64,000 nucleotides of DNA, from contig CANKYU010000004.1 in the NCBI GenBank assembly GCA_947488295.1, forward strand, positions 496,001 through 560,000. The letters run 5' to 3'. The stretch's first letter is position 1, and each line of letters opens with the position of its first letter. This DNA is from an uncultured Anderseniella sp. (GTDB taxonomy: Bacteria; Pseudomonadota; Alphaproteobacteria; Rhizobiales; Aestuariivirgaceae). The notes under the pieces were generated by a model. The model saw only the letters and a list, made by a program, of their open reading frames with translations, was not told the origin of the DNA and made no database searches. Shown in pieces: positions 19,521 to 31,323 of the stretch. Made by a program: the position numbers and the translations under genes.

Positions 19521-20441
19521 TCAGCGCTGCGCGACGCCGACGCGCTTTATCTCCCAGTGCAGGTCAACTCCGGAACTGTCTTTGACCCGCGCCCTGACTG
19601 TCTCGCCGAGCTCTTCAATCTGGGCAGCAGTGGCACCGCCTTCATTGATCAGAAAATTGCAGTGCATCTCGGATACCTTTGCCGGCCCAATTGCGAATCC
19701 CCGCATCCCGGCAGCATCGATGAGTTGCCAGGATTTTTTGCCTTCAGGATTTTTGAACGTCGATCCGCCCGTACGCGAGCGGATCGGCTGGCTCGCCTCG
19801 CGTGCAGTCGTAATTTCATCCATATGAGCCCTGATCTCGTCCCGGTCTCCCGCTGCACCCTGAAAAAGTGCAGAGGTAAAGATCATGTCTGCCGGTGCTG
19901 CGGAGCTGCGATACCCGTAGCCCATGTCGTCATTTGACATGATATGAAGCTTCCCCTTGCGATCAATCCCACGCGCTTCCACCAGAATGTCACGGGTCTC
20001 GCCGCCGTGAGCGCCCGCGTTCATCCTCAACGCGCCGCCGATTGTGCCCGGTATACCTCTCAGAAAGGTTAACAAAGTAATACCCTGTTGCAGCGCGAAC
20101 TGGGCCAGCCGGACGTCGGGAACCGAGGTGCCGGATCGCACACGAAACCCGTCCTCAAGAGCCATCTGGCCAAATCCGCGACCCAGCCTTATGACCACGC
20201 CCGGAATACCGCCATCGCGAACCAGCAGATTGGACCCGACCCCGATGACCTGTACCGGAATGTCTTCGTCCAGCGCGCCAAGAAAGGATGCGAGGTCTTC
20301 TTCATCGGCCGGTGAATACAAAACGTCTGCCGGTCCGCCGACGCGAAACCAGGTGACCTCTGCCAGAGGCTTGTCCAGCTCGATGCGGCCGCGAACCTCG
20401 GGCAGTCTGCGCGCCAGTTGCGCACCCGGCGTCGTCATCAC
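19521..20441 (-). CDS. murB: UDP-N-acetylenolpyruvoylglucosamine reductase
   Basis: 306 aa. Reduces UDP-GlcNAc-enolpyruvate to UDP-MurNAc with FAD and NADPH. FAD-binding features include [28 protein letters not shown] and [23 protein letters not shown] supplies the catalytic serine of the shorter type II form. It overlaps the murC stop by four bases (ATGA). Confidence 0.96.
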   Translation of the reverse strand: MMTTPGAQLARRLPEVRGRIELDKPLAEVTWFRVGGPADVLYSPADEEDLASFLGALDEDIPVQVIGVGSNLLVRDGGIPGVVIRLGRGFGQMALEDGFRVRSGTSVPDVRLAQFALQQGITLLTFLRGIPGTIGGALRMNAGAHGGETRDILVEARGIDRKGKLHIMSNDDMGYGYRSSAAPADMIFTSALFQGAAGDRDEIRAHMDEITTAREASQPIRSRTGGSTFKNPEGKKSWQLIDAAGMRGFAIGPAKVSEMHCNFLINEGGATAAQIEELGETVRARVKDSSGVDLHWEIKRVGVAQR

Positions 20442-21856
20442 CTGCCGCTCCGCTGGGCCAGCGCATCCAGCTCGTCAGGCAATGAATACGCCCACTGGGT
20501 AATATTGCCGGCACCGAGACAGATGACCACGTCGCCACTTTCTGCCGTTTCGTGGATCAGAGGCGCAAGCTCGCTGTTATGTGAAATCGTCGACACGTTC
20601 CTGTGGCCGTGGGCGCGTAGCCCGTCTGCCAGCGTCATATGATCGAAGCCTTCGATCGGCGCTTCTCCTGCTTCATAGACCGGGGCCAGCACCACCTGGT
20701 CTGCATCATTGAAGCATGAACTGAACTCGTCAAACAGGCTTTCCAGCCGGGTGTAGCGATGCGGTTGCATCACCGCGATCACCCGCTTGTCCGTGACCCC
20801 GCGAGCCGCCTTCAGCACCGCAGTTATCTCAACCGGGTGATGACCATAATCGTCATAGACATCCACGCCATTGCTGGAACCGGTCATGGTAAAGCGGCGT
20901 TTTACACCGGCAAACCCTGCCAGGCCGTTGCGAATTGCTTCATCGCTGACCCCCAGATTGGCGGCAACGGCGATCGCCGCGGTTGAATTGAGCAGGTTGT
21001 GTTCGCCCGGCATGGCCAGGGTGATGTTGTCCAGCGTGCGGCTTTCCCCCGTGCGGCGATCATTGATGACAACCGAAAAATGACTTTTGCCGCCGGAATA
21101 GCTGACATCGGTCAGTCGATAGTCAGCCTGCGCGCTCATGCCATATGTGAACACCCGGCGATCGGTTACCTGGGCAATCAGAGACTGCACTTCCGGGTGA
21201 TCCATGCACATTACGGCAAACCCGTAAAATGGAATGTTCTCCACAAATGTGCGGTAGGCTTCCCTGGCCTTGTCGAAGGTGCCGTAATGATCCAGATGTT
21301 CCGGATCCATATTGGTCACGATGGTCACATCAGCCGGCAGCTTGACGAAGGTCCCGTCGGACTCGTCTGCCTCCACCACCATCCAGTCACCCTTGCCGAG
21401 CCTGGCATTGGTACCGTAGGCATTGATTATGCCGCCATTGATGACGGTTGGATCGATGCCACCGGCATCGAGCAGTGCAGATACCAGTGATGTGGTAGTG
21501 GTCTTGCCGTGCGTGCCGCCGACAGCGACACACGATTTGAACCGCATCAGTTCTGCCAGCATTTCCGCCCGCCGCACCAGCGGCAAAAACCGCGCGCGCG
21601 CTTCCAGCACTTCGGGATTGTCAGCCTTTACTGCCGTTGAGGTTACAACGACCTGGGCATCACCCAGATTATCCGGCTGATGGCCGATGTGGACGGTGAC
21701 GCCGGCCTTGCGCAGGCGGGCAACATTGTAGTTGTCGGCCATGTCGGAGCCCTGCACCGTATATCCCAGCGTTGCCATCACCTCGGCGATACCACTCATG
21801 CCAATGCCGCCAATACCCACAAAGTGGATAGGCCCGATGTCCTGCGTCAACTTCAT
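20438..21856 (-). CDS. murC: UDP-N-acetylmuramate--L-alanine ligase
   Basis: 472 aa. Adds L-alanine to UDP-MurNAc. The N-terminal Rossmann domain has [17 protein letters not shown], the ATP loop GTHGKTTTT is at 114-122, and the C-terminal domain has [10 protein letters not shown]. It overlaps murG upstream and murB downstream by four bases each. Confidence 0.97.
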   Translation of the reverse strand: MKLTQDIGPIHFVGIGGIGMSGIAEVMATLGYTVQGSDMADNYNVARLRKAGVTVHIGHQPDNLGDAQVVVTSTAVKADNPEVLEARARFLPLVRRAEMLAELMRFKSCVAVGGTHGKTTTTSLVSALLDAGGIDPTVINGGIINAYGTNARLGKGDWMVVEADESDGTFVKLPADVTIVTNMDPEHLDHYGTFDKAREAYRTFVENIPFYGFAVMCMDHPEVQSLIAQVTDRRVFTYGMSAQADYRLTDVSYSGGKSHFSVVINDRRTGESRTLDNITLAMPGEHNLLNSTAAIAVAANLGVSDEAIRNGLAGFAGVKRRFTMTGSSNGVDVYDDYGHHPVEITAVLKAARGVTDKRVIAVMQPHRYTRLESLFDEFSSCFNDADQVVLAPVYEAGEAPIEGFDHMTLADGLRAHGHRNVSTISHNSELAPLIHETAESGDVVICLGAGNITQWAYSLPDELDALAQRSGR

Positions 21857-23007
21857 TCCGGTGCTTTATCCTCTGACTGTCTTTCGCGCGCCAGCTCTTC
21901 AACCTGGTCTGCCAGCAACCCGGCAGCATTTGGCCGACCATGCGCAGAAGCAGCCAATGCCGTTCTGGTAAGGTCCGCCTCATCGAAACGCAAGCGTGTA
22001 AACACTGCCGCGGTTTCCTGCGGTGTCATTTCATTCTGCAGCATGACCCAGCCGCCGCCGGCTTTCTCCATGCTTTGCGCGTTGCGCAACTGATCATTGT
22101 CGAGGGAGTGCGGCAACGGCACGTAGATGGCAGGCCTGCCGATCACCCCGAGTTCAGCCACGCTGGACGCGCCGGACCGGCAAATCACCAGGTGGGATCT
22201 GGCGATCAGTTCCGGCATGTCATCGAAAAAGCTCTTGCACAGTGCGGTTACCCCGGCTGCTTCATATGCCTGGCGCACCCTGTCAATGTCTTCCGGTCGG
22301 CACTGCTGGGCGATCCGCAATGTCTTGAGCACCGCTTTCGGCAACTCCGCAATCATCTTCGGCATGAAGTCGGAAAAGAACTGGGCCCCCTGGCTGCCGC
22401 CGAACACCAGCAGGTTGAACGCCGCATCCGCAGGTGGAGCCGTATAGGGCCGGGCCGCGTCGATAACCTGTTTGCGCACCGGATTGCCCGTCAGCCTGAC
22501 CCGCTCCATCTGGCCGGCTGAAAACCCGTACAGCGGTTCAAACGAGGACGCAATCACCCTGGCGTTGCCCAGTCCCGCCGCAATCCGGTTGGCCCGTCCG
22601 GCGACCGCGTTCTGCTCGTGCACCATGGACGGTATCCCGGCATAGCGCGCCGCCATCATGACAGGCAAAGACGGATAACCGCCGAAACCGACCACCACCT
22701 GTGGCGACAGCAATTTGAACTGATCGAGACATTGCCGAAATCCCGAAATCAGCTGCGAGGCCTGTCCGGGCAGCTGCCACGGCTTGCCGAATGTCAGGGT
22801 TGACGAGGCAATCTCCTGAACGGTTCCTTCGCGAAAGCGGTCCTGCCATTCCAGGCCGCGCTTGTCGGTGAACAGGTGAACCTTCCATCCGCGCGCCTCC
22901 AGCGCCGACGCAAGCGCTTGCGCCGGGAACAGATGGCCACCCGTGCCACCTGACGCCAGAACAATCGTCCTGCCGGTGTCGGCATTGGCTATATCGGACT
23001 TGTCCAT
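21853..23007 (-). CDS. murG: UDP-GlcNAc transferase MurG
   Basis: 384 aa, GT-B glycosyltransferase. Converts lipid I to lipid II on the inner face of the membrane. The N-terminal G-loop is [16 protein letters not shown], with [13 protein letters not shown] as the second glycine-rich loop. The C-terminal UDP-GlcNAc site includes GGSQGAQFF and [10 protein letters not shown]. It follows ftsW by five bases. Confidence 0.96.
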   Translation of the reverse strand: MDKSDIANADTGRTIVLASGGTGGHLFPAQALASALEARGWKVHLFTDKRGLEWQDRFREGTVQEIASSTLTFGKPWQLPGQASQLISGFRQCLDQFKLLSPQVVVGFGGYPSLPVMMAARYAGIPSMVHEQNAVAGRANRIAAGLGNARVIASSFEPLYGFSAGQMERVRLTGNPVRKQVIDAARPYTAPPADAAFNLLVFGGSQGAQFFSDFMPKMIAELPKAVLKTLRIAQQCRPEDIDRVRQAYEAAGVTALCKSFFDDMPELIARSHLVICRSGASSVAELGVIGRPAIYVPLPHSLDNDQLRNAQSMEKAGGGWVMLQNEMTPQETAAVFTRLRFDEADLTRTALAASAHGRPNAAGLLADQVEELARERQSEDKAPE

Positions 23008-23012
23008 ACTAC

Positions 23013-24167
23013 TCAGGCTGCCTTCAGAGCCATGCCGCCAACTTTGGAATGAAACGCGGTGTTGCGTACCCGCACCCGCGAGAACGCCAACAATAACCCC
23101 ATGGAGAACGCCATCGCAATCAGCGATGACCCGCCATAGGAGATGAACGGCAATGTCATCCCCTTGGCCGGCAGCAATGTCAGGTTCACGCCCAGGTTTA
23201 TGAAAGACTGAAAACCGTACAGGCTGACCAGACCGGTCAGCGACAGGACTGTAAACGGATCACTCACCCGCATGGCCCGCAGCAGTACCCGCAACACGAT
23301 GAAGCCGATGATGAAGATAAGGATGGCGCTGGCAACAAAGCCGAACTCCTCGCCGATAACGGCCGGAATGAAGTCTGTGTGGGCATCGGGAAGGATATGT
23401 TTTGCCGTACCACCGCCGGGCCCTGTTCCCATCAGGCCGCCATTGTTGAACGCCTGGACGGCCGCATCGACCTGAAACGTGTCGTGCTTCTCCGGATCAA
23501 TGAACCGGTTTACCCGTGACGCGACGTGGGGAAATGTCAGAAAGGCAACAACCGCGCCACCGCCGGCGACCCCTGCAAGGCCGAATATCCAGATCCAGGA
23601 AATCCCGTGAACAAGCAGCAGCACAGCGAACACCGCAGTGATCAGAACCAGTTGCCCGAAATCAGGCTGCTTGACCAGCAATCCGGCCAGGACCGCAAAC
23701 ATTGCGAATGAAATCCACAGGCCGGGCATGTCCGGACGCCGGATGCCTTCAGCCAGAAACCAGGCTGCCGCAACCACAAATGCCGGTTTGGCAAATTCCG
23801 ATGGCTGAACATTGATCGGGCCAAGGTCGAGCCAGCGATGCGCCCCCTTGATTTCCGGGCCAACGAAAATCGCCAGCACCATGGCAGCCAGACCGGCCAC
23901 AAAGGTCAGCATGCAAACCCGGCGCGCCTGGGAAGGAGACAGCAGCGATGTCAGCACCAGCACGATGGCGGCCGGTGCCAGAAACACCAGCTGGCGGGTG
24001 AAGAAATGAAAATGATCAAGCCCGAGGCGTGCCGCAACCGGCGGGCTGGCCGCCATGGAAAACAACACCCCGGATGCCATCAGAACCAGCACACAGCCCA
24101 GCAGCACCTTGTCGACGGAAAACCACCAGTCGGCAATGAGCCCACGGTCGGAACGGGAGATCAGCAT
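23013..24167 (-). CDS. ftsW: Septal peptidoglycan glycosyltransferase FtsW
   Basis: 384 aa, a SEDS-family polytopic membrane protein with about ten helices. The conserved loop GPGGGTAKHILPDAHTDFI and the ending LLPAKGMTLPFISYGGSS are family hallmarks. It polymerises lipid II at the septum together with FtsI. It is encoded between murD and murG with gaps of three and five bases. Confidence 0.96.
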   Translation of the reverse strand: MLISRSDRGLIADWWFSVDKVLLGCVLVLMASGVLFSMAASPPVAARLGLDHFHFFTRQLVFLAPAAIVLVLTSLLSPSQARRVCMLTFVAGLAAMVLAIFVGPEIKGAHRWLDLGPINVQPSEFAKPAFVVAAAWFLAEGIRRPDMPGLWISFAMFAVLAGLLVKQPDFGQLVLITAVFAVLLLVHGISWIWIFGLAGVAGGGAVVAFLTFPHVASRVNRFIDPEKHDTFQVDAAVQAFNNGGLMGTGPGGGTAKHILPDAHTDFIPAVIGEEFGFVASAILIFIIGFIVLRVLLRAMRVSDPFTVLSLTGLVSLYGFQSFINLGVNLTLLPAKGMTLPFISYGGSSLIAMAFSMGLLLAFSRVRVRNTAFHSKVGGMALKAA

Positions 24168-24170
24168 ATC

Positions 24171-25568
24171 TCAGGCCACCTTTATTTGTTGCTGTACGCC
24201 GTCAAGCGCCAGCACACAGGCGCGAAAATCATCACCGCGCACTTCGAAATTCGGATATTGATCAAAGGATGCACAGGCCGGCGACAACAGCACCGCCAGC
24301 TCATCCTGTGCACTTGCATCAGCAGCCGCGTCGCGCGCTGCGTGCCGCACGGCAGCCTCCATGGTTTCGCAGGTAACATAGGCCGCCCTGCCCTCCAGTG
24401 CTTGCGCCAACTGCGGCGCGTCCTGACCGATCAGATAGGCTTTCGCAATGCGGTGGAAATGAGGTTGCAACCCTGCGATGCCCCCCTGCTTTGCCTGTCC
24501 GCCGGCGATCCAGTATATACGCTCAAAGCTCGACAAGGCTTTTTCAGCCGCATCGGCATTTGTCGCCTTGCTGTCATTGATGAACACGACACGCCCGGCA
24601 GAACCGATTTCTTCCATCCGGTGTTCAAGCCCGGGAAAACTGTTGAACCCCTGTTCGATCTGATCTGCGTCGAGACCAAGCCTGCGGGCAATGATGTATG
24701 CCGCGCAGGCATTCTGGGCGTTGTGTGCGCCGCGCAACGCCCGCGCCTGAGACAGCGAGACCGATGTACCGTCACGGTTATCTGACACTTTTTCGCCATC
24801 CGATTTGACGGCAGCATCTTTTGCTCCCACGGAAAACGAGGACAGTGTGGTATGTTTCGCCGCATCAGCTGCAATCCGCGCACACCATTCATCATCCAGT
24901 GAAATACCGGCAAGATCGTTGTGATCCTGCAATGCGAACATGCGTGCCTTGACGGCCGCATAGTGCGCCATGTCGCCATGTCGTTCGAGATGATCCGGTG
25001 TCAGGTTCATCAAGATGCCCACGTCCGGTTTCAGCGACGGCATCAGGTCGATCTGGTAAGACGACAGTTCGATGACATAGGTTTTGCCAGCAGTTGGCGC
25101 CGGCAACAGCAAGGCGGCAGTGCCGATATTACCGCCAACTTCAACATCAAGACCGGCTGATGCCAGTACATGACCGGCCAGCGCCGTTGTGGTGGATTTG
25201 CCGTTGGTTCCGGTAATCGCCACCAGTTTTGCTCCGGACCCCACCAGTTCACGTGCCAGAATTTCCGTGTCGCCGATAATCTCCACGCCGCAGGCGAGCG
25301 CCTTTCTGACGCTCCAGTGTGGTTCGGGATGGGTGAGCGGCACGCCGGGAGACAGGACAAAACTGTCCAGCGAAGTAAAATCCACACCATGCAGATTGAC
25401 CACCGGCAATCCCTGTTCCGCTGCCTTGTCGGCGGCTGCGGGCGCATCATCCCATGCCAGCACCTTGGCACCACCGCGCACGAGGGCGTCAACAGTGGCG
25501 TTACCACTGCGGCCCAGGCCGAACACGCCGACCGTTTTGCCCTTGAAGCTGTGCGCTGCGATAGTCAT
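24171..25568 (-). CDS. murD: UDP-MurNAc-L-alanine--D-glutamate ligase
   Basis: 465 aa. GTNGKSTTT at 120-128 is the ATP loop; the N-terminal FGLGRSGNATVDAL binds UDP, and FINDSKATNADAAEKAL is the C-terminal hallmark. It adds D-glutamate in the cytoplasmic precursor pathway. Confidence 0.96.
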   Translation of the reverse strand: MTIAAHSFKGKTVGVFGLGRSGNATVDALVRGGAKVLAWDDAPAAADKAAEQGLPVVNLHGVDFTSLDSFVLSPGVPLTHPEPHWSVRKALACGVEIIGDTEILARELVGSGAKLVAITGTNGKSTTTALAGHVLASAGLDVEVGGNIGTAALLLPAPTAGKTYVIELSSYQIDLMPSLKPDVGILMNLTPDHLERHGDMAHYAAVKARMFALQDHNDLAGISLDDEWCARIAADAAKHTTLSSFSVGAKDAAVKSDGEKVSDNRDGTSVSLSQARALRGAHNAQNACAAYIIARRLGLDADQIEQGFNSFPGLEHRMEEIGSAGRVVFINDSKATNADAAEKALSSFERIYWIAGGQAKQGGIAGLQPHFHRIAKAYLIGQDAPQLAQALEGRAAYVTCETMEAAVRHAARDAAADASAQDELAVLLSPACASFDQYPNFEVRGDDFRACVLALDGVQQQIKVA

Positions 25569-25585
25569 TTTTGGTCCGGCAGCTC

Positions 25586-26674
25586 CTAGCGCAACTTCAG
25601 GGTGGCAAGGCCGATGAGGGCCAGAACAACGGAAATGATCCAGAAGCGGATCACGATGGTCGGCTCCTTCCAGCCCTTCTGCTCGAAGTGATGATGCAGT
25701 GGCGCCATGGCGAACACCCGCTTGCCGGTGAGCTTGAAGGACGCCACCTGCACAATCACCGAAACGGTTTCCAGCACGAACAGGCCACCAATGATCGCCA
25801 GCACGATTTCATGTTTCGCCGCCACGGCTATGGCGCCCAGCGTGCCGCCGAGAGACAGCGATCCCGTATCCCCCATGAAGATCATCGCAGGTGGCGCATT
25901 GAACCATAAGAAACCAAGGCCGGCCCCGATCAGGGCACCGCACAGAACCGCCAGTTCACCGGTGCCGCGAATATAGTGAATCTGAAGATAGTCGGCGAAT
26001 TTCACATTACCGGCGAGATACACGATGACACCAAAACTTGCTGCTGCAATCATCACCGGCACAATGGCCAGTCCGTCCAGGCCATCAGTCAGATTGACTG
26101 CATTACCGGCGCCGACCACCACCACCATGCCGAACAGCACGAAAAACGCCCCCAGTTGAATGAGTGTGTCTTTCAGGAACGGCAGCGCCAGTGCATTGGA
26201 CAGTTTGTCTTCGCCCAGTGCCGTGAACATCCACACTGCAAACCCGGCAATGACAAATTCCAGCGCCAGCCGCATGCGACCGGAAAATCCACCAACCGTG
26301 GAGCGGGTGACTTTCAAATAGTCGTCATAAAAACCGATCGCGCCAAACCCCAGCGTGACGAACAGAACCGACCAGACATAGAGGTTGTTCAGGTCAGCCC
26401 AAAGCAGCGTCGAAATCACAATGCCCGCCAAAATCATCAGCCCGCCCATGGTGGGCGTGCCTTGCTTCTCGATTATGTGGCGAGCCGGACCGTCTTCGCG
26501 AATTGGCTGCCCCCGACCCTGCTTCAGGCGCAGATTGGAAATCAGCCACGGCCCGAACATGAACACCAGAAACAGGGATGTCATCAGCGCGCCACCGGTT
26601 CTGAAGGTGATGTAACGGAACACATTCAGCGCGGAAATCTGGTCGCTCAGCTCGATGGATAGATAATAGAACAT
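25586..26674 (-). CDS. mraY: Phospho-MurNAc-pentapeptide transferase MraY
   Basis: 362 aa, ten-helix membrane enzyme that makes lipid I on undecaprenyl phosphate. DDYLKVTR carries the Mg-binding aspartates, [13 protein letters not shown] the third conserved aspartate, and [13 protein letters not shown] the histidine motif. It follows murF by 20 bases. Confidence 0.97.
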   Translation of the reverse strand: MFYYLSIELSDQISALNVFRYITFRTGGALMTSLFLVFMFGPWLISNLRLKQGRGQPIREDGPARHIIEKQGTPTMGGLMILAGIVISTLLWADLNNLYVWSVLFVTLGFGAIGFYDDYLKVTRSTVGGFSGRMRLALEFVIAGFAVWMFTALGEDKLSNALALPFLKDTLIQLGAFFVLFGMVVVVGAGNAVNLTDGLDGLAIVPVMIAAASFGVIVYLAGNVKFADYLQIHYIRGTGELAVLCGALIGAGLGFLWFNAPPAMIFMGDTGSLSLGGTLGAIAVAAKHEIVLAIIGGLFVLETVSVIVQVASFKLTGKRVFAMAPLHHHFEQKGWKEPTIVIRFWIISVVLALIGLATLKLR

Positions 26675-26694
26675 GAGAATTCCTCTCCAAAGGC

Positions 26695-28116
26695 TCAGCC
26701 TCCGGAAGTGCCCCCGTATTGTTTGGTTATTGCTTCAACCACCGGTGCCATGCGTGACCCCAGCGACCCCTTTACCATGATAATGTCGTCGGCTTGTATG
26801 GCCTCAAGCAGCGGTGCGATCAGGTCCTGCGATGATGCCGCATAAGCGCCGCGCGCTGCGCCCGGCAGTTTCTCCCACAGCGCGTTCATGGCAGGACCGC
26901 ATGCGAACACCTGGTCAACCCGTGCTGATTGCAGGGGCTCGACCAGTTCACCATGAAGGCGGTCTGAATGATCACCAAGCTCCAGCATGTCGCCCAGTAC
27001 GGCAATCCGCCGGCCACGTCCTGACGGCTGTGATGCGCCGAGCATGTCCAGCGCCGCGCGCATTGATGCAGGGTTGGCATTGTAGCTTTCGTCGATAACC
27101 GTCACATGCAGTCCGTCGACGCTCAGGCTATGCCGGACACCACGTCCCGATGGCGGCGTAATGTTCGCCAGTGCCAGTGCACATTTTGCCAGGTCTGCGC
27201 CTGCGGCTTCACAGGCGGCCAGAACGGCAAGGGAATTTACAACAACATGCTTGCCCGCCGCCCCCAGTTTATAGGTGACCTCCTGGCCACGAACATCAGC
27301 AGTAACGCTTGAGCAGGTGTCGTGCAGCGTCACCCGTTTCAGCGCGATGTCGGACCCGTCGCTCTCACCGAAACTGCGAACATCGGTGATGCCCTGGTCA
27401 CCTGCAGCATCGCGCAGCAGACCGTAAAACTCAGTGTCATGGTTGATAATGGCGACACCGTCGGCAACCACACCGGTAAAGATTTCAGCCTTGGCTCGTG
27501 CGATATCCGTCAGCGACGCAAAGTGCCCAAGATGACTTTCCGCAATTGCCGTGATGATCGCCGTGTGAGGGCGCACCATGTCGATCAGCGTTTCGATTTC
27601 GCCGGCATGGTTCATGCCGACCTCGAACACGCCAAACTCGGCGGTGCGGGCAAATCGCGCCAGGGTCAACGGCACGCCCCACTGATTGTTGAATGACGAA
27701 ACCGATGCGTGTGTCTCACCGCACGATGTCAGTGCGACCTTGAGCGCATCCTTGGTGGTTGTCTTTCCAACCGAACCGGTTACGGCAATGATGTGTGCCG
27801 TGCTGCGCGCCCGCGCCGCGCGCCCCAATGCTTCAAGGGCCGCGAGGGCGTCTTCCACCACCAGCACCGGCCCCGCGTCACGCATGGCGCTGTCCGGGCG
27901 CGAGACAATTGCCACGCCGGCACCGGCCTTCAGCGCATTGGCGGCATACTCGTGGCCATCGGTCCGCTCACCCTTGATGGCAACGAAGATACCGCCCGCA
28001 GTGATTGCCCGGCTGTCTATCGCGACACCGTTCAGCACCTGCGTGACCTCACCCTTAAGGTGTCCACCGGTGGCGCTCACAACCTCATCTATCGTCCACA
28101 AGGGTTGATCAGCCAT
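26695..28116 (-). CDS. murF: UDP-MurNAc-tripeptide--D-alanyl-D-alanine ligase
   Basis: 473 aa from the ATG at 28116, which has GGGAGGG a few bases upstream; seven more codons are open upstream but lie inside murE. The ATP loop is GSVGKTTTK at 114-122, followed by [12 protein letters not shown] and the C-terminal [17 protein letters not shown]. It adds D-Ala-D-Ala made by Ddl. It overlaps the murE end by eight bases. Confidence 0.96.
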   Translation of the reverse strand: MADQPLWTIDEVVSATGGHLKGEVTQVLNGVAIDSRAITAGGIFVAIKGERTDGHEYAANALKAGAGVAIVSRPDSAMRDAGPVLVVEDALAALEALGRAARARSTAHIIAVTGSVGKTTTKDALKVALTSCGETHASVSSFNNQWGVPLTLARFARTAEFGVFEVGMNHAGEIETLIDMVRPHTAIITAIAESHLGHFASLTDIARAKAEIFTGVVADGVAIINHDTEFYGLLRDAAGDQGITDVRSFGESDGSDIALKRVTLHDTCSSVTADVRGQEVTYKLGAAGKHVVVNSLAVLAACEAAGADLAKCALALANITPPSGRGVRHSLSVDGLHVTVIDESYNANPASMRAALDMLGASQPSGRGRRIAVLGDMLELGDHSDRLHGELVEPLQSARVDQVFACGPAMNALWEKLPGAARGAYAASSQDLIAPLLEAIQADDIIMVKGSLGSRMAPVVEAITKQYGGTSGG

Positions 28117-29578
28117 TGGCGACCCTCCCGGAAACACAGGCCAGAACAGCTTCCTGATCTGAAAACGGAATGACTTTCTTGCCGATGGTCTGGCCGGTTT
28201 CGTGCCCCTTGCCGGCTACGACCAGCACATCACCTGGTGCCAGGTTGTCGACGGCATACTGAATGGCCTGCGCACGATCTCCTATCTCGATGCCGTCCGG
28301 GCACGCCGCCATGATGGCCGCGCGGATGACAGCCGGATCCTCGGTGCGTGGATTGTCATCGGTCACGATGGCAATGTCGGCATGGTCCGAAACGACCTTG
28401 CCCATTTCAGGCCGCTTGCCGGGGTCGCGGTCACCGCCTGCCCCGAACACTACCTGCAGCTTGCCGGACGCATAGGGCCGCAATGACTTGAGTACATGTT
28501 TCAGCGCATCCGGTGTGTGAGCGAAATCCACGAACACCGGCGCACCGGTCGGCGTTGTTGCGACCAGTTCCAGCCGGCCCGACGCACCCTGAAGCTGCTC
28601 CAGAGCCCGTATCGCATGCGGCTCCGATCCGCCCGCTGCCACAACCAGGCTCACGGCCATAAGCGCGTTTTCCGCCTGAAAATCGCCAACCAGCGGCAGG
28701 TAAACACTGTAATTGCCCTCCTGGCCCTCGATCTCGAGCAACTGGCCAAAGCCCTGTTGTGTCGCCGAAACCAGCTTCAGGCCGGTTCCTTTGCGCCCCA
28801 CACTGGACACGACCAGGCCGCGCGAATTGCACCGCGCCATGATGTCTTGCGCTTCAGGCATATCCGAATTGATGATGGCGGCAGCGCCTTCGCTGAGCAC
28901 CTCTTCAAACAGCATCATCTTTGCATCGAGATAGGCTTCGAAGGTCTTGTGATAATCCAGATGATCACGGGTCAGGTTGGTGAACCCGGCCGCCGCAAAT
29001 CTTGCACCGTGCAGACGGTATTGCGCCAGACCATGGCTGGAGGCCTCCAGCGCAACATGACTGATCTGCTCATCAGCGAGGTCGGCCAGAGCCGCGTGAA
29101 TTTCAACGGGGTCCGGTGTGGTGTGGACCAGCTTTCGTGTACCGCCGGGTGACACGATGCCAACAGTGCCTATGCTGGCGGCAGACAATCCGAGCACTCC
29201 CCAGATCTGGCGCACGAAGGAGGCAACCGATGTCTTTCCATTGGTGCCGGTAACCGCCACCATGACGCCCGGCTGGCGGGCATAAAACCGCGCAGCCATG
29301 AGGGCAAAGACAAGACGTGGATTGTCGCATACGACCACCGGCACAGCCAGGTCGTCGGGCAGGTTCGCATCCCGGGCGGCGACAATCGCGACCGCTCCGT
29401 TGTCAATCGCACTTTGAACATAGCTTGCGCCATCGGCTTCGACACCGGCAAGCGCGGCAAACACCTCACCCTTCCTGATTACACGGCTGTCACTGCTCAA
29501 CCCGGAAACCGCCACGTCGCCGGCACCATCGGGAAGCTCCGCAATTGAGTGCATCAGGTAAGACAGTGTCATACTCAT
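28109..29578 (-). CDS. murE: UDP-MurNAc-tripeptide synthetase, meso-diaminopimelate adding
   Basis: 489 aa. The ATP loop GTNGKTSVASF begins at 111. DDNPRTEDP is the specificity motif for meso-diaminopimelate rather than lysine, as expected in a Gram-negative bacterium. The ATG overlaps the ftsI stop (ATGA). Confidence 0.96.
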   Translation of the reverse strand: MSMTLSYLMHSIAELPDGAGDVAVSGLSSDSRVIRKGEVFAALAGVEADGASYVQSAIDNGAVAIVAARDANLPDDLAVPVVVCDNPRLVFALMAARFYARQPGVMVAVTGTNGKTSVASFVRQIWGVLGLSAASIGTVGIVSPGGTRKLVHTTPDPVEIHAALADLADEQISHVALEASSHGLAQYRLHGARFAAAGFTNLTRDHLDYHKTFEAYLDAKMMLFEEVLSEGAAAIINSDMPEAQDIMARCNSRGLVVSSVGRKGTGLKLVSATQQGFGQLLEIEGQEGNYSVYLPLVGDFQAENALMAVSLVVAAGGSEPHAIRALEQLQGASGRLELVATTPTGAPVFVDFAHTPDALKHVLKSLRPYASGKLQVVFGAGGDRDPGKRPEMGKVVSDHADIAIVTDDNPRTEDPAVIRAAIMAACPDGIEIGDRAQAIQYAVDNLAPGDVLVVAGKGHETGQTIGKKVIPFSDQEAVLACVSGRVANG

Positions 29579-31323
29579 TGGCCGGCACCTGCCAGGTTCG
29601 CCTGCGTGTCGGCTTTCCTGCGTTCTTTCAGGACCCGGGTCTTGTACTTTTTGAGTTTTCCGGAGGAGATTTCATCGAATTTCGGCATGACGCCCAGAAG
29701 TGGCGCAATCCGCGCGATGACATTGCCGGCGGTCGGCACGGCATTCCAGCCCGACGTCGCATATCCGTGGGTTTCCGGCAGTGGCTTCGGTTCGTCCAGC
29801 ATGATCAAGATGACGAATTTCGGATCATCCATCGGAAACGCGCCGACGAAGGAGTTCAGACGATGGTTCTTTGAGTAGCGGCCGTTGACCACCTTTTCAG
29901 CGGTGCCCGTCTTGCCGCCAACACGATAGCCCGGCACCCCGGCCTTGCCGGCGGTACCGTCGTCTACGTTGAGCTTGAACAAATAGCGCATGTCAGCGCT
30001 GGTGGACGGTTTAATCACTTGTTGAGCAAGGGCCTCGGCAGTTTCTGCATCGCGGCGCAGCAACGTAGGCGGGATAAGCTTACCGCCGTTCAGCAAAGCT
30101 GCTGCGACTGTGGCACCCTGCAATGGTTGTACGGCAAATCCGTGACCAAACGACGCCGTCACAGTTACCAGCTTACCCCATTTCTTCGGCAACAACGGCT
30201 TGGCCGCCTCGGGCAATTCGGTGGTCAAACGATCGAAAAACCCCATTTTGCGCAGGAAAGCCTGATGCCCTTCCTGACCGACATCAAGCGCCATTTTTCC
30301 GGTGCCGATGTTTGACGAAAACATGAAGATTTCCGGCACGCTCAGGATCCGCCGCTTGGCATGGAAGTCGTTGATTCGGGCTCGCCCGATCACCAGTGGG
30401 TAACGTGCGTCATAGCGGGACTTCAAAGTGGCGGTCCCGGCATCAATTGCCATGGCAAAGGTGACTGCCTTGATGATCGATCCAAGCTCGAACACACCTG
30501 CGGTCACACGGTTGACATTCTCGTTCTTGAGCGCGTCCTTGGGATTGTTGGGACTGTAGTCAGGCAGCGATACCAGCGACAGCACTTCTCCGGTATCGGA
30601 CCTGAGCACAACCCCGGCTGCCGCCTTCGCACTGAACTTCGCTATGGACTTGCGCAACTCATCGGTGACCGCATGCTGAACGCGCACATCGATCGAGGTT
30701 TGCGCCGGCATGCTGGCGGCCCGTTCCGTCTCCGCCAGGGACGCCGTGTAAAGCGCGCCCTGGTCATCGAGAAACTTCTCGAGGCCCGCAATGCCGTGCG
30801 AATCCACGTCAACCGACCCCAGCACGTGAGATGCCAGCTTGCCCATCGGGTAAATCCGGCGGGTTTCCGACCTGAAACCGACCCCGGGTATGCCCATATT
30901 GTGGATCAGCTCGCGCTGACCGGGAGAGACTTCACGCTTGATCCAGACAAACCGCCGCTTGCGCTGATCCAGCTTGCGGCGCAGCTGCTGTGCATTCAGT
31001 TCCGGCAGGGCACCGGTAAGCAGTTCAACAGCTTCGTCCACGTCGATCATCTTTGCCGGATCAGCATACAATGATGACACCGGAATGTCGGTTGCCAGCA
31101 CATTGCCGTGCCGGTCGGTGATGTCCGGCCGCGGGATACGTACTTTCGCGTCAAACTGTGCCGTCCGGCTGACCTGCCTGCCCTCAACCAGCGTCAACCA
31201 TCCCAACTTGCCGACCAGGACTGCAAAGCCCAGCGCAAATCCGGCAACCACCAGCCGCAGCCGCTTGTGGCCGCGAAAGGTAAAGTCTGTTTCTCTGCTG
31301 CCCATTTGGTTTGTTGTGGTCAT
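29575..31323 (-). CDS. ftsI: Septal transpeptidase FtsI (PBP3)
   Basis: 582 aa. A cytoplasmic tail and one membrane helix (about 22-43) precede the dimerisation domain. The penicillin-binding domain has ELGSIIKAVTF in the SxxK position, SSN (MFSSNIGTGKMA) and GGKTGTAEKV as the KTG motif. It cross-links septal peptidoglycan with FtsW. It overlaps ftsL upstream and murE downstream by four bases each. Confidence 0.96.
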   Translation of the reverse strand: MTTTNQMGSRETDFTFRGHKRLRLVVAGFALGFAVLVGKLGWLTLVEGRQVSRTAQFDAKVRIPRPDITDRHGNVLATDIPVSSLYADPAKMIDVDEAVELLTGALPELNAQQLRRKLDQRKRRFVWIKREVSPGQRELIHNMGIPGVGFRSETRRIYPMGKLASHVLGSVDVDSHGIAGLEKFLDDQGALYTASLAETERAASMPAQTSIDVRVQHAVTDELRKSIAKFSAKAAAGVVLRSDTGEVLSLVSLPDYSPNNPKDALKNENVNRVTAGVFELGSIIKAVTFAMAIDAGTATLKSRYDARYPLVIGRARINDFHAKRRILSVPEIFMFSSNIGTGKMALDVGQEGHQAFLRKMGFFDRLTTELPEAAKPLLPKKWGKLVTVTASFGHGFAVQPLQGATVAAALLNGGKLIPPTLLRRDAETAEALAQQVIKPSTSADMRYLFKLNVDDGTAGKAGVPGYRVGGKTGTAEKVVNGRYSKNHRLNSFVGAFPMDDPKFVILIMLDEPKPLPETHGYATSGWNAVPTAGNVIARIAPLLGVMPKFDEISSGKLKKYKTRVLKERRKADTQANLAGAGQ